Source: Chytriomyces cf. hyalinus JEL632
Taxonomy: Eukaryota > Chytridiomycota > Chytridiomycetes > Chytridiales > Chytriomycetaceae
Reading direction: 5' to 3'
Assembly: GCA_025435555.1 (NCBI GenBank)
Contig: JAIWWG010000074.1
Span: forward strand, 112,846-176,845
DNA: 64,000 bases
The stretch's first letter is position 1. Each line of letters begins with the position of its first letter. Below the pieces are notes generated by a model. That model worked only from the letters and a program-made list of their open reading frames with translations, made no database searches and was not told where the DNA came from. Below are positions 11,907-22,536 of the stretch, in pieces. The translations under genes were made by a program, and so were the position numbers.

Positions 11907-13276
11907 TTATTTCGATTGTTCAGCTTTCAGCTTTTCAACCTTTGCGGCAAAAGTCTCTGCAACAATGAGAGGGAACACGATGGTTGCATCCGCGTACACT
12001 TTCACGGGCTTAGCTTCGATCTTAATCTTTCCCCAGGAGACTGCTTCGTCGGGGCGAGCACCAGCGTCGCTTCCATCAAACTCCTGGCCCGTGTTGATGT
12101 ACACTGAGAAATCAGCGCCATTCCGCTGATCATATAAAAGAGTTAAACGCCACGCAGGGAATACTCCATTTGCCATTTCAGGGTTACCATCAAATTCGCG
12201 TTACAAATGTGATGTTTGATCACACCTCCTCCCAAAATTACCATTCCAGTTTTCTTTGCATACACGGCATGGTTGTTGATGGATCTAATGTCAGCTGCAA
12301 TATCGATTATAAGTCCTGGGTTCCTGAATGAATGAAAGTAGATCATGTCTCCCAATGATCCGTCTGTGATGGCTGGGCAGTAGATGGGAATATCGTTTTT
12401 GTACGCCCAATAAGCGACGCTGGATGGATCATTTATCTTCTGACCCAAGCGATGAATCATTTTCGAAGGAGTCCAAGAAGTCCCCTGATAAAAAGCAAGA
12501 ACGGTGAGTTACGACCATTCGAAATGTAGCAGCAGCAGCAACCTTTGTCTTTTGCTCGTCCAACATTTCATCCAGAATCGGCATCACCCAGTCTTCAAAT
12601 GCGCAGTAGTTTGCATTGGGAACCACCAAGTTTCCAATTCGGTTCAAGCCTTTATCACGCAGCTCTTTCCCCGGAACATTGAACGACGCCAGAAATGTAC
12701 TGCCCAAACATTTGATAAAGTCCTCCTCCACTCCTCCCGCACTAGTTACAATGACATCGACTTGCTTATGCTCAACCAAGTACCGGATCGATTCCCTCAA
12801 ACCAGAAGAAATCATGTTGGAAGTATAGCCGAAGAATATCTTGCATTTCGGGGGAGGCGGTGGGGGTGCGTTCGGGTTGTCGGGATCAGGCAGACTGTCG
12901 TCTGCAGGCACAGATGGATCGTCTTCGATGCGCCAGTTAATCTGCAAAGTCGCAGTTTCAGCCAGTGTTTATGAGACAGGTCCCAACCATACCATACGGT
13001 TAATCTCGCAGATGGCCTCTCCCACGCTTGTTGCCTGAAAGCCTGTCGTGATCATGCTTCGGATCACAGCTCCATGGTTGATGCCGTTGTTGAAGTCGTA
13101 CCCTTTGACTGACACGGCACTTGCCGGCATCTCGACTGATGAATGCAACGATCAGAGAGATGAGCTTCACATAGAGCAACACACACACCGCTTGGCTTCA
13201 TCACAGCCTCGACAGCAATGGAAACTGTGTCCAGGTTGTTGCCGAGTTTCTTCTGGTCTTGCTGAAGCAGATCCAT
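11907..13276 (-). CDS. DHPS: Deoxyhypusine synthase
   Basis: Transfers the 4-aminobutyl group of spermidine to one lysine of eIF5A, the first step of hypusine formation, in the cytosol. Five exons: 13276-13189, 13135-12993, 12941-12543, 12484-12188 and 12125-11907, giving 381 aa (human enzyme 369). Family landmarks are [74 protein letters not shown] and [13 protein letters not shown], the last with the catalytic lysine at about residue 342. An acidic/proline-rich insert ([12 protein letters not shown], then a run of prolines) sits in exon 3. Introns are 51-62 nt. The gene is divergent from ELP1 with only 67 bp between start codons. Termination is TAA. Confidence 0.95.
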
Positions 13277-13343
13277 TTTACCTGTTTCCTTGCAGTAAAC
13301 TCAGCGGTTCATAAAAACAAAAAGAAAACAACCAAGTCACAAT
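13277..13343. promoter_or_regulatory. Compact bidirectional promoter DHPS / ELP1
   Basis: Only 67 bp separate the two divergent start codons (13276 minus and 13344 plus). The spacer must hold both 5' UTRs and a shared promoter, unless core elements lie inside the genes. No clear TATA box is seen. Confidence 0.6.
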
Positions 13344-16300
13344 ATGCGGTCTTTCGTAACGCAGCTTGTTCGCAGCATTGCGCTCAGCCGCGATACAGCA
13401 TGTGACGGCACAATCGATGGCGCAATGTGCGTGGACAGCGAGAGGCGTATCGTCTTCTGGACCGTTGTCGATGCTGGCGGAGTGGTCGAGCTGTGAGATT
13501 TCGTTTGATGATGCATGTGTCTGATTGGATCCTGAATCTAAAAACATTCAGACTGTCTACTCGCCCTGACTCCGATGCCATCCCGATCTTTGGCGATTCA
13601 CCAATGTCTGTGCCTGTTGCTGCCCATTTCAACGCGGACTCAGCCACAGTGTGCGTGGCATTGACGGGCGGAGAGATTGTTAGCGTATCTGTCGAATCTG
13701 GAATGCAGGAAATTGTTGGCTCCATCGACGATGGCATTCTCGCAATGGGTAACGTCAAAATGCGATTCGTTTGAGACGGCAGCTTTCTTATTCTTCAAAA
13801 TGCATTTCTCAGCATGGGCCCCGGATGCCGAGTTGGGTGTGTTTGTGTCTGCGGCTGGGACCATTCTTGTCATGACTCAAGCATGGGACTTGGTCGGCGA
13901 AACTTCTCTCTTTGACAAGGCTGGTCACACGCGCGGTGAGACTATTCTCGGATTCAACTGATCATATTCTGCATCTCTAAAGCCATATAACAGAGCAATT
14001 TGTCTCGGTCGGATGGGGCAAAAAGGAAACGCAATTCCACGGATCAGCAGGAAAAGCGGCAGCTCAAGAAAAGCCTCAAGATGCAAACAACTCTCTGACT
14101 CCGGACGATGATTTGAAACCTCGTGTATCGTGGCGCGGCGATGGAAAATATTTTGCAGTCTCATTCGTGGATCCAAAGACAAGTGCGCATAATTCAATCA
14201 TCGAGTTCGTGAAATTGCATATTAAAAGCGCTTTCTTCAAATGTATCAGCGCGAAGAGTCATCCACACTTATACGCGCGAAGCTGCTCATCATTCAACGT
14301 CCGAACCGATTCCATCCCTGCAAAAGTCGATTGCATGGAGACCGCTTGGAAATCTCATAACCACAGCACAAACCCTTCCATCAAAGCAACTTCAAATCGC
14401 GTTTTTTGAAACAAACGGTCTTCGACACGGCGAATTTTCCCTTCGCGAAACTGCGGCAGACGCCGAAATTTTGGAGCTTGCTTGGAACTGTGACAGTTCT
14501 GTGCTGGCCGTGTTGATGAAGAGAAAGGCAACTGGAAGAGTTTCTGTGCAGATGTGGACCATGGGAAACTACTACTACTATTTAAAGCAGGAGGTGTATG
14601 CACCTCTGGATGGCGATAATGTCGACGTCATGCTGTGGGACCCGGAGGAAGCTCTGACGATCCACTTTCTAAGCGGCAGTTGAGTTCGACAATTATAATA
14701 GCGATGCGATGATGTTACTGACAACTTCCAAACTTCAGAAGGGCGATGTTTTCAAACTATATCGTTCACGTCGATGATTCAAACTGCGTCATCGAATGCA
14801 ACTGAGTCGCAGCAGCCTGTGCTGGTGACTGATGGGAGATACATCCTTGTGACTCCGTTCCGAACGAGCAACATGCCTCCACCGATGTGTGAATACAAAC
14901 TGGGACCATTCAATGCATGCATTTCAAGCGTGTCTGTTGGCGAGAAGGATTCTTTGGCCGTTTTGCTTGCGGATGGATCCATCGTGGTGACAACGATTCA
15001 GCCAAACAGTGCATTGCGAAAACTTTCGTGAGTGTGTTTTGAAATCTTTGTTCATTGCAAAGAGGTGACTAGACCCGTTGTGCAATGTATGAAAAATAGG
15101 ACTGCAAAGCCAGCCGGAGTTTCTTACCGTCAAATCGCGTTTGTCACTCCCAACACCATTATGGTTGTCGCATCATTCCTGGACACAGCAAAAGCAGATG
15201 CCGTCATGTACTTTGATTTTGTTCCATCCGAGTCTGGCCAAGAGTTGCTGTTGCTGGGAGAAGGAGAAGTCCCAGTTCCGGGCGCCGAAGTTGGGATCAT
15301 GAGGTTGCAAACGGACGTGAAAAATGTCATTGTCGAAACTGCAGAGGGACTTGTTTCGCAACGTATAGAAAACGCGATTTTTTTTTTACCAGCAACACTC
15401 ACCTAAAGCGCACGAATTATAATTTTCAGTGCAACTCTCTGGAGGTTCTTGGAGTGCTCAGATTCTCACCGAATTGCCTGCTCCGTGTCCATGGATTGCT
15501 GCAGTTGAAGTTGGAAAGGACTATGATTCTTTGGAAAATGTTGTGATTGGACTCTCCGATCGTAATCGATTCTACATCAATTCCCGGCTCGTGTCGTCAG
15601 AAGTCACTTCGTTTTTTGTGCATGATGACCATATTATCGTCACCACGTTGTCGCATACAGCGCGTTTTATACCTCTTTCTGTCGAAAATGAAGGTATAAT
15701 TTGGTTTCGCTTTCACATGAAAAGAATGCGGTGTTAACGCGCTTGACTTATTTAGACGAGTTGGTAATTCCGCCAACCGGTACTATGGTTCATGACGAAA
15801 CTCTGCGACGTGTGGAACGAGGCTCAAAAATTGTTACAGCAGTTCCTGGCGATATGAAGCTTGTTCTCCAGGTATTTGTTTTATAGTGCGCCTTTGGTTG
15901 AAACTCACAAGTTTTACAGATGCCCCGCGGTAACTTGGAAACAATCTATCCCCGCGCACTTGTCCTTTCAAGTATCCGGTCTTCGTTGGACAAGTTGGAT
16001 TACAAAACAGCATTTACACTATGCCGCAAACACAGAATCAATATGAATTTGCTGGTGGATCATGATCCTGCGTCGTTCATGGCGAACGTCTGTCTGTTTG
16101 TCGAATTGGTCAAGGATGCCGACTTTTTGAATCTGTTTGTGTCGAGTCTAAGGTATACTCTGGCGCATTTGCTGCTTAGATGTACTTAAAAACACCGATT
16201 TGTTGGTTTAAGCGAAGCGGACGTTACGAAGACCATGTACGTCCCAGTCCCAGCACCTCCACCGAAACCCGCTCGTTTCTCGGCAGAGACGAAAAAAGTC

Positions 16301-18229
16301 ACGGCGATCTGCACAGCGATGCGAGAAGCGCTCATTCCTCTAGACACGGTCACGTACATCACAACCGTGCTGACCACATACGCAAAGCCACAACCACAAG
16401 AACTTGAAGCTGCCATGAGCACTGTGAAAAATATGAAATCAATCAGCTTGGAAGAAACTGAAAATGCGCTTAAATATCTCATCTTTTTGGCGGACGCGAA
16501 CCGGCTTTATGATGTGGCTTTGGGCATGTACGATTTCCAGTTGGTTGTGATGGTGGCGCAGTTTTCTCAAAAGGTGAACATCAGTTGGCTTAAAGTCAAA
16601 CGAAAAGCAAATACTGATGCGCATGTGAATTTAGGATCCAAGAGAGTATTTGCCTTTCTTGACTGCTTTGAAAGCGCTCACGAAAAACCGTCAGTACTAT
16701 CGCATTGATGATCACCTTGGCCGATACAGTAGCGCATTGGGCCATCTTTGCGCGTTGATCACGGAACTTGAGGCGTCTGGTGACGCTGAGAAAATGAAGC
16801 ATGCGCAGGCCGTGTTTACAGATGAGCTTTTGCCTTACGTCGCAAAACATAATCTGTTCAAGGATGCGCTGGTGCAATATGAAACGAATGATGTGAAGCT
16901 GCGTGCATTATTAGATGCTCATGGAAGTTACTTGTTTTCAAAAGCCAAGTTTGCTGAGGCGGGATTGAGTGCGTGCCTTTTTTTTTGGTCCCTGTGATCC
17001 ATTTGCCAACTAACGCTTTTGATTAGTGTTCTACATGGCAAATAACAAGACCCGAGCGTTACTTGCTTATAGAAGTGAGTACCCACTGTGGCGGCAAGCA
17101 TTGAGTGTTGCACAGGAAATTCAAGTTTCCGCTTCAGAAATGGCAGATCTGGCTCATGAATTATCTGGTGAGTTTTGGAGAACTTCTTCCTTTTCCCGGG
17201 CGCTGAAGCTGATTTGATTCTTTAGAAACGTTGATGGAAAAGCACGTGTATCAAGATGCTTCTGTTGTTTACATTGAGTATGTGAATGATATCCTGGGCG
17301 GAGTGCGAGCCCTTTTAAAGGGCAGTTTCTGGGACGAAGCCGTCCGCATTGTAAGTACTTTGCTTTACCAAGTTGCGAACACTCAACTGATGCGCCTCCG
17401 TTCGCAATAAAAGGCCCACAAACACAACCGAGGAGACTTGGTCGCATCAGAAATCAAACCCGCCGTGCACGCAGAATACGAAACTGCCGTCGACGATGTA
17501 AAACAAATGCTCATCACGTTCCAAAAACAACGCGCGCGTCTGGACATTGTGCGCAAAGAATTTCTCGAAAAGCAAGCCAAAATCGATGCGGGAGAGTACG
17601 ATCCTTTGTTGGACACGATCGACATGATGTCAGACACAACGTCCATGGCCTCGTCGAAGCGGACGGCGCGGACGGGGAAAACAAGCATTTCATCCGGCAA
17701 CACGGCAAAATCTCGGCGAAGGCAGGATCGGAAGCGTGCTACTGGAAAGGAAGGGACATTTTATGAAGAAGAGTTTTTGGTGAATAGTCTGTTTAAGGCT
17801 GTTGAAAAGAGCAATGCTTTGAGAGGTAAAATGCTCATTTTTTTTTTCTTTCCTTTCTCAGTATGCTGATATTCTGATTGTTCAGGGTCAATTCATCGTC
17901 TGGTTACGGCATTGATGTACCATGGATACATCAACGAGGCAAGGAACCTGCAGTCTACATACGAATGGACTCTGCCTCTCCTGAAGGGCGGTTGCGTGGG
18001 CGTATTTGAGAAGGAAAACATTGTCAACAAAGGGTCAAACGGCGTCACCGTGGAAGAAGAAAAGATTGCGCAGATGGTACGGATGGGCACTCTGTCCGCG
18101 ACTTCGATGTCGGGTGGAGTTACGCCGCCGCCTTTAAACGATGTGGAAGTTGAGCGGAAAAGGGATCCAAAGTATCCCGCTGCGCCGCCGGTGTTTAGTA
18201 AGGATGTATTCGGGCTGGATGTGCTCTAG
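13344..18229 (+). CDS. ELP1: Elongator complex protein 1 (IKAP)
   Basis: Largest scaffold of Elongator, which modifies wobble uridines of tRNAs. Sixteen exons: 13344-13492, 13552-13748, 13813-13923, 13994-14182, 14250-14678, 14739-15027, 15100-15362, 15430-15693, 15756-15871, 15920-16152, 16213-16573, 16635-16968, 17027-17167, 17226-17350, 17414-17825 and 17886-18229, giving 1,318 aa (human 1,332). The N-terminal half is the WD40-type region (VSVGWGKKETQFHGS, PRVSWRGDGKYFAVSF, LAWNCDSSVLAV, WTMGNYYYYLKQE). The C-terminal half is alpha-helical (MPRGNLETIYPRALVL, ALKYLIFLADANRLYDVALG, YDFQLVVMVAQFSQKDPREY). A Ser/Arg-rich basic patch follows (SISSGNTAKSRRRQDRKRA), matching the tRNA-binding region of the family. 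Exon 4 is best ended at 14182; the later GT would break the frame. Stop TAG. Confidence 0.95.
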
Positions 18230-18315
18230 TGTGTGCATTTGCTTTGTGTGTTATCGGATACGCGTTTGAATATACTCGAGTTTTCATATGTTCCATTGAG
18301 GGTCGCCCTTGCGGT

Positions 18316-18321
18316 AATAAA
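18316..18321 (+). terminator. Polyadenylation signal of ELP1
   Basis: AATAAA 87 nt after the ELP1 stop. The remaining 18322-18872 interval to the next gene shows no gene that I can support. Confidence 0.5.
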
Positions 18322-18872
18322 AGTCTGATGACAATTGGCAGACTGGATCTTTCAGTCCGAACAGGAGCGGGGGAAATATGAATTTTTTTGTGGCGCTCCG
18401 GATGGAATGTATGAATTTGCTTCATGAGAACGGAAGGAGACCTGGCCGACCTGAAGGATCTTGCTGCCCGCATCAACGCAGCATGCTGGAAGCGGTCTCC
18501 GGAATCGTCTCGTAAAGTCAGCCGAAGTTCCGGAGTAGATGCTGGATTTGAGGATGTTGCCTTGAGCCGCTGGATGAAGGAGTGCAGTTGAAAATAAAAT
18601 CCATTCCATATTTACTTTGCCATATGCTTCACAGGTCTTACAACAGCTTCTTCAGCGATTCACACACACACAAGACACCCGAAAGAGCAATCGTGATGGC
18701 CGATTTTATGCCGCAGACATAAATCCAAGCTTGGCTAAGCCAGTGTCCACAGCGTGCGTCCTTGTTTTATAGTCTTGCAGCATTGGATAATACCCATGGA
18801 TTGGGAAGAAGAGTGCGAGTTCTTGCCAGTCGGCATCTGCGTTAACTATTTATTTATCATTCATAAAAATCA

Positions 18873-21536
18873 ATGAACACCGAGCTTGGAAAGGTTCTCG
18901 CCTCCTTCCCAGACCCGCCAACAAACACACACGCGCACTTCAATTCTGCGCACCCAATTCCATGGTCTCTACTCACACCGCCAGGCGTCAAACTGGCTCC
19001 GAATCCACTGCCGAAACCAATCACACAACCAATCACGCAGAAGTACCAACAGCAATCCGCCACATCCAGCAATGGCAATGCAGCGAATCAATCTAAACCT
19101 ATGACATCTTCACTTCGTGAACGGGCTCCCTCGCAACGTGAGAATGCTCCTACCTCACAACCTGTGCCGCCCTCAGTCGCCGTTGCGGGTGCGCTGAGAC
19201 CTATGCCCTTGGCTGAAGTTCAAGGACTTCTCAAAAGGTGTCGAATGAAGCATTTGGAGCGATCACACATATGAACTGAACTTGGCGTATGAACAAATTC
19301 CAATTCTGCAGAGCGATGGAAGCCCCGATTGACCAATCAGAGCGACAGAAGCTTTATCGGGCCTTATGCGAAATGAATCCGACGGATCTGCGTGGGGTTC
19401 AAGCTGCATGCCATCAGCAAAGTAACTGCCGACATTTGATGATACGTGATGATGCTCATTCTATGCATGTTCTCGACAGTTGTCAGCAGCAACCAGCCGG
19501 GTGCTCAGATCAGCCAAGTCGAGGTTTGTGTGCTGACATGAATGCCTGTCCCGAACATAGATCCTGATCCACAACGTCAACAGCTCGATAAATACTGCCT
19601 TGAGTTCAAGATGTCGGCACCCCTTCAGACAAACACGGTTCTAACAGACACTCTCACGATTAATGCCAAAAGTAATGGATCTTTTATTTTATTTAAGCTG
19701 TTCGTTGCTGACGATGAAACTTCAGACAGCGCAATTCAATTCAGGCTGGTTCCTGAGCCATCAAACGACGCATTCACGCTCGAATTCACTCCCACCACTG
19801 GAACTATTGAACTGGTAATTCTGCGATCGTTTGTCTCAGAGGCGTTCATTAATCACCAAGAACACAGCCACTTCGGTCGCAACAAATCCAATTCAAATTG
19901 ACCGTCAACAAATCGATCACAATTAAAACCGTCATTTCTGTCGAAGTTGCTCGTGAGAAGTGGCCTTTAAGTCTATTGATGTGTTGTGTCAAAGAGCTGA
20001 TTGGTTTACTATTTAGGCGGACTCAGGCATTTTATTGTTGTTCGACCAATCGCGTCTCGGGAAGTGCACCAAGTGAGCTCGAGCCCAAGTTTATCAGACG
20101 GACGCATGCGCCAACTGAGCAACAATAGTTCGAATCAGCAGCAGCAGATTCCACAGTCTCCATCCAAAGTCCCACAACCGCTTGGATCGGGTGGTCCTAT
20201 CCCTCCTCAGCGAAGAGCTCCTTCGCCATCGAAACTTCCACATCAATTGAATATGGCTGGCCCTGGCTTTCGGAGCGCGGATATTTCTGGACAACCTCAA
20301 ATGACAAATTCTCCGCTCAATCCATCTGGACCTGTCCCACCGCAGCGTCAACCGAGACAGGCACAATCACAGCCTGTGATGAGGCAAAATAGCGGCCCTG
20401 GGAATAACGTGCCGATTTTAAACACGCCACCAAGCCCTGGCCGACCACTTCCAAACTCAATGACCAACCCTGCGGGCGTTGGACGGCCTCTTCCAAACCC
20501 AATGAGTAATCCTGCTGGAGTTGGACGTCCCCTGCAAAGTCCAATGATGAGCCCCGGCGGTGTTGGACGTCCTCTTCCCAGCCCAGTGAGTAACCCGGCG
20601 GGTGCAGGACGCCCCATGATGAACAACGGTCAAAGACCTCCACCGTTGAATTCATCTACCATGGGGAACAATGCCCCAAACCCGGTACGGATTGGAAACA
20701 ACCCCCTTCCCAGCCCTGGTCGTTCAATGGGACCCAATCCATCGTTCAACAACAACAGCAATGCGCAACAACATCCTGGCAGATCGTACAGCGGGAATAA
20801 CCTGTCTGGTCGTCTTCCAGGGGCAGGATCGAATATGGGACCCGGAGGACCAAACCCGCTCCAATCCATATACAACGAAACCACACCCGACTCCATCTTT
20901 GTTCACATGTCGCCCCACCAGCACGTGCCCAAAAACCTGGCTTTGTTACGAGCCATTCTTTCAAGCACGCGGGAAGGCCTCTCATGTCCCGGAATCTTTC
21001 GTGAACGCGGCAACGAAACCGAAATCAAAATGATCCGCGACAAAGTGGGCAAACCGGGCCCGGGGGTTCGAACGCGGGATGCGCAAGCCGTTGCAACGTG
21101 CATAAAAATGGTGTTTCGGGATTTTCCGGTATTGCTTTGTACCGAGATTCCGGCGCAGGATTTGATGGAGGCAAAGACACCGCAGGCGGCGTATGCTTGT
21201 GTCATGCGCATGCATCCGCAGAATCGCGAGTTGAGTTTTTGTATTTTTTGGAAATGGGTTTTTGACTTCTTGCTGACTCGTGGTTGTTTTGCAAAAAGCC
21301 TTTTGGAGTGGGTTCTGGATCTGATATTTGCAACCGTGAAACTGGAGTCATCGAATGGGATGGGCTTGCGTGCTCTGTGCACTGTATGGGCACCCAATTT
21401 GTACGGACCACCCACCCCAGCTCCTGGCTCAGAACCAAACCAGCAGGATATGATGAGGTTTATGAGCGCGTCCATTCAGATGGTGACGTTTCTCGGTCTG
21501 CTAGTAGCAAAGAGGAGCCAGGAATTGGGAGTTTGA
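18873..21536 (+). CDS. RhoGAP-domain protein with proline-rich repeats
   Basis: Predicted GTPase-activating protein for Rho-family GTPases. Exons: 18873-19237, 19312-19421, 19561-19814, 19868-19952 and 20017-21536, giving 777 aa. An optional exon 19480-19527 could be spliced in, but would need a 33-nt intron. Order of parts: Pro/Gln/Asn-rich N terminus, a beta-rich segment (LTDTLTINAKSNGSFILFKLF; SLEFTPTTG-like ending) resembling Ig/MSP-type modules of amoebal signalling proteins, a long Pro/Asn-rich linker with a 14-residue repeat, and a C-terminal RhoGAP domain. The arginine-finger context is CPGIFRERGNE and the late motif is LCTVWAPNLYGP. Within the RhoGAP domain, 21236-21299 looks like a 64-nt T-rich intron by sequence but would shift the frame, so it is either an in-frame insert or an indel site. 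Confidence 0.8.
20467..20616 (+). repeat. 42-bp coding minisatellite, about 3.6 units
   Basis: Units start near 20467, 20509, 20551 and 20593. Each encodes a variant of N-P-A-G-V-G-R-P-L-P-x-P-M-S within the linker of the RhoGAP protein. Variation is largely at third positions, so the peptide is under some constraint. Confidence 0.8.
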
Positions 21537-21562
21537 ACAAAGTAGAAGAGACGCACGAATTT

Positions 21563-21592
21563 AATAAAACAGGCCACAGTCCAGATTTTATT
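21563..21592. terminator. Overlapping convergent polyadenylation signals
   Basis: AATAAA on plus at 21563-21568 serves the RhoGAP gene. TTTATT at 21587-21592 is AATAAA on minus for TCTP. Cleavage downstream of each would make the two mRNAs overlap by tens of bases. Confidence 0.6.
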
Positions 21593-21683
21593 TTTTAACA
21601 TGATCTGTTGCCCACTCATCAAAAATAAAACGCAGGACATGCGGAAGAGGGAAGCAGTTCGAATTCCCGGGCAGTGTCCCCAT

Positions 21684-22344
21684 CTAGACCTTCTGGGACT
21701 TAAGACCGTCCTTCCAGTAGGTGAAGTAAGGAGTGGTGCCGTCCTCACGGTAGTTGAGCAGGAGGACCATACCGTCTGGGTTCATACCCTCTGAGACGTA
21801 GAATTCGTAGTCCTGAAGGAGGTCAGCAGATCAGCAGGTCAGCAAGAGAAGCGGGAGCGCAAATGGGGCCAATTAAAAAAAAACACTCACTCCAAAGTTC
21901 TCAAGAATCTTCTTGACGGCAACCTTGGCCTTGCTCTCGAAGTCGGCAAGTCTCGGTGAGTTGATGGAAGTGAGGTGCTCCTTGACAGCCTTCATGTATC
22001 CCTTGATGTAGGTCATGTAGCCCTTCTTGTCGAAACCAGAGGCTTGCAGACGGAAAGAGTAGATGACGTTGTTGACGACCTGCTCGCCCTCTTCGACACC
22101 GTCGTCGTCACCAGCGCCTTCAGCGGAAGCGTTGGCACCAATGTCGACATCTCCTTCCTTGATCTTGATCATTTGGCAGTCAACTTCCATCAGGAAGTCG
22201 TCGATCTCAACGATCTTGTACGCGTCAGAGAGGACTTCGTCGCCTGTCGTTCGGTAGGGCAGATTGCATTCAGTGCGCTGTGGTTGCTGCTGAGTGGCTG
22301 TCCCTGGTGTGCTTACCGGAGATGATGTCGGTGAAGAGAAGCAT
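21684..22344 (-). CDS. TPT1: Translationally controlled tumor protein homologue
   Basis: Small conserved cytosolic protein linked to growth control, TOR/Rheb signalling and cytoskeleton. Three exons: 22344-22317, 22243-21891 and 21812-21684, giving 169 aa, the usual TCTP length. Landmarks: [20 protein letters not shown] at the start, an acidic flexible loop ([12 protein letters not shown]), [30 protein letters not shown] and the end motif [26 protein letters not shown]. Codon use is strongly biased (many C-ending codons), as expected for a highly expressed gene. The intron at 22316-22244 splits the ninth codon region, a position common in TCTP genes. Confidence 0.95.
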
Positions 22345-22536
22345 TTTTTGGATGTGAAAAAACAAAAAAGAGAAAACGATTTTACGTTTTTTTTTTTATG
22401 ATTTCACCTGTTTCAGCGTTTGCTTGTTTGCGTTTGAGGCGCGTCCGAGAGCGCGTTTTTTGAACTGTTTTTTCAGATCTTAAGTGTGGGAGAGTGCTGG
22501 CATTGTCACAAGCGTCAAAACAATCCAAGCTCAAAA

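Noticed and set aside
14183-14249. Longer ELP1 exon 4 ending at the GT near 14210
   Set aside because: It would put exon 5 out of frame; the donor at 14183 gives a 67-nt intron and restores family similarity.
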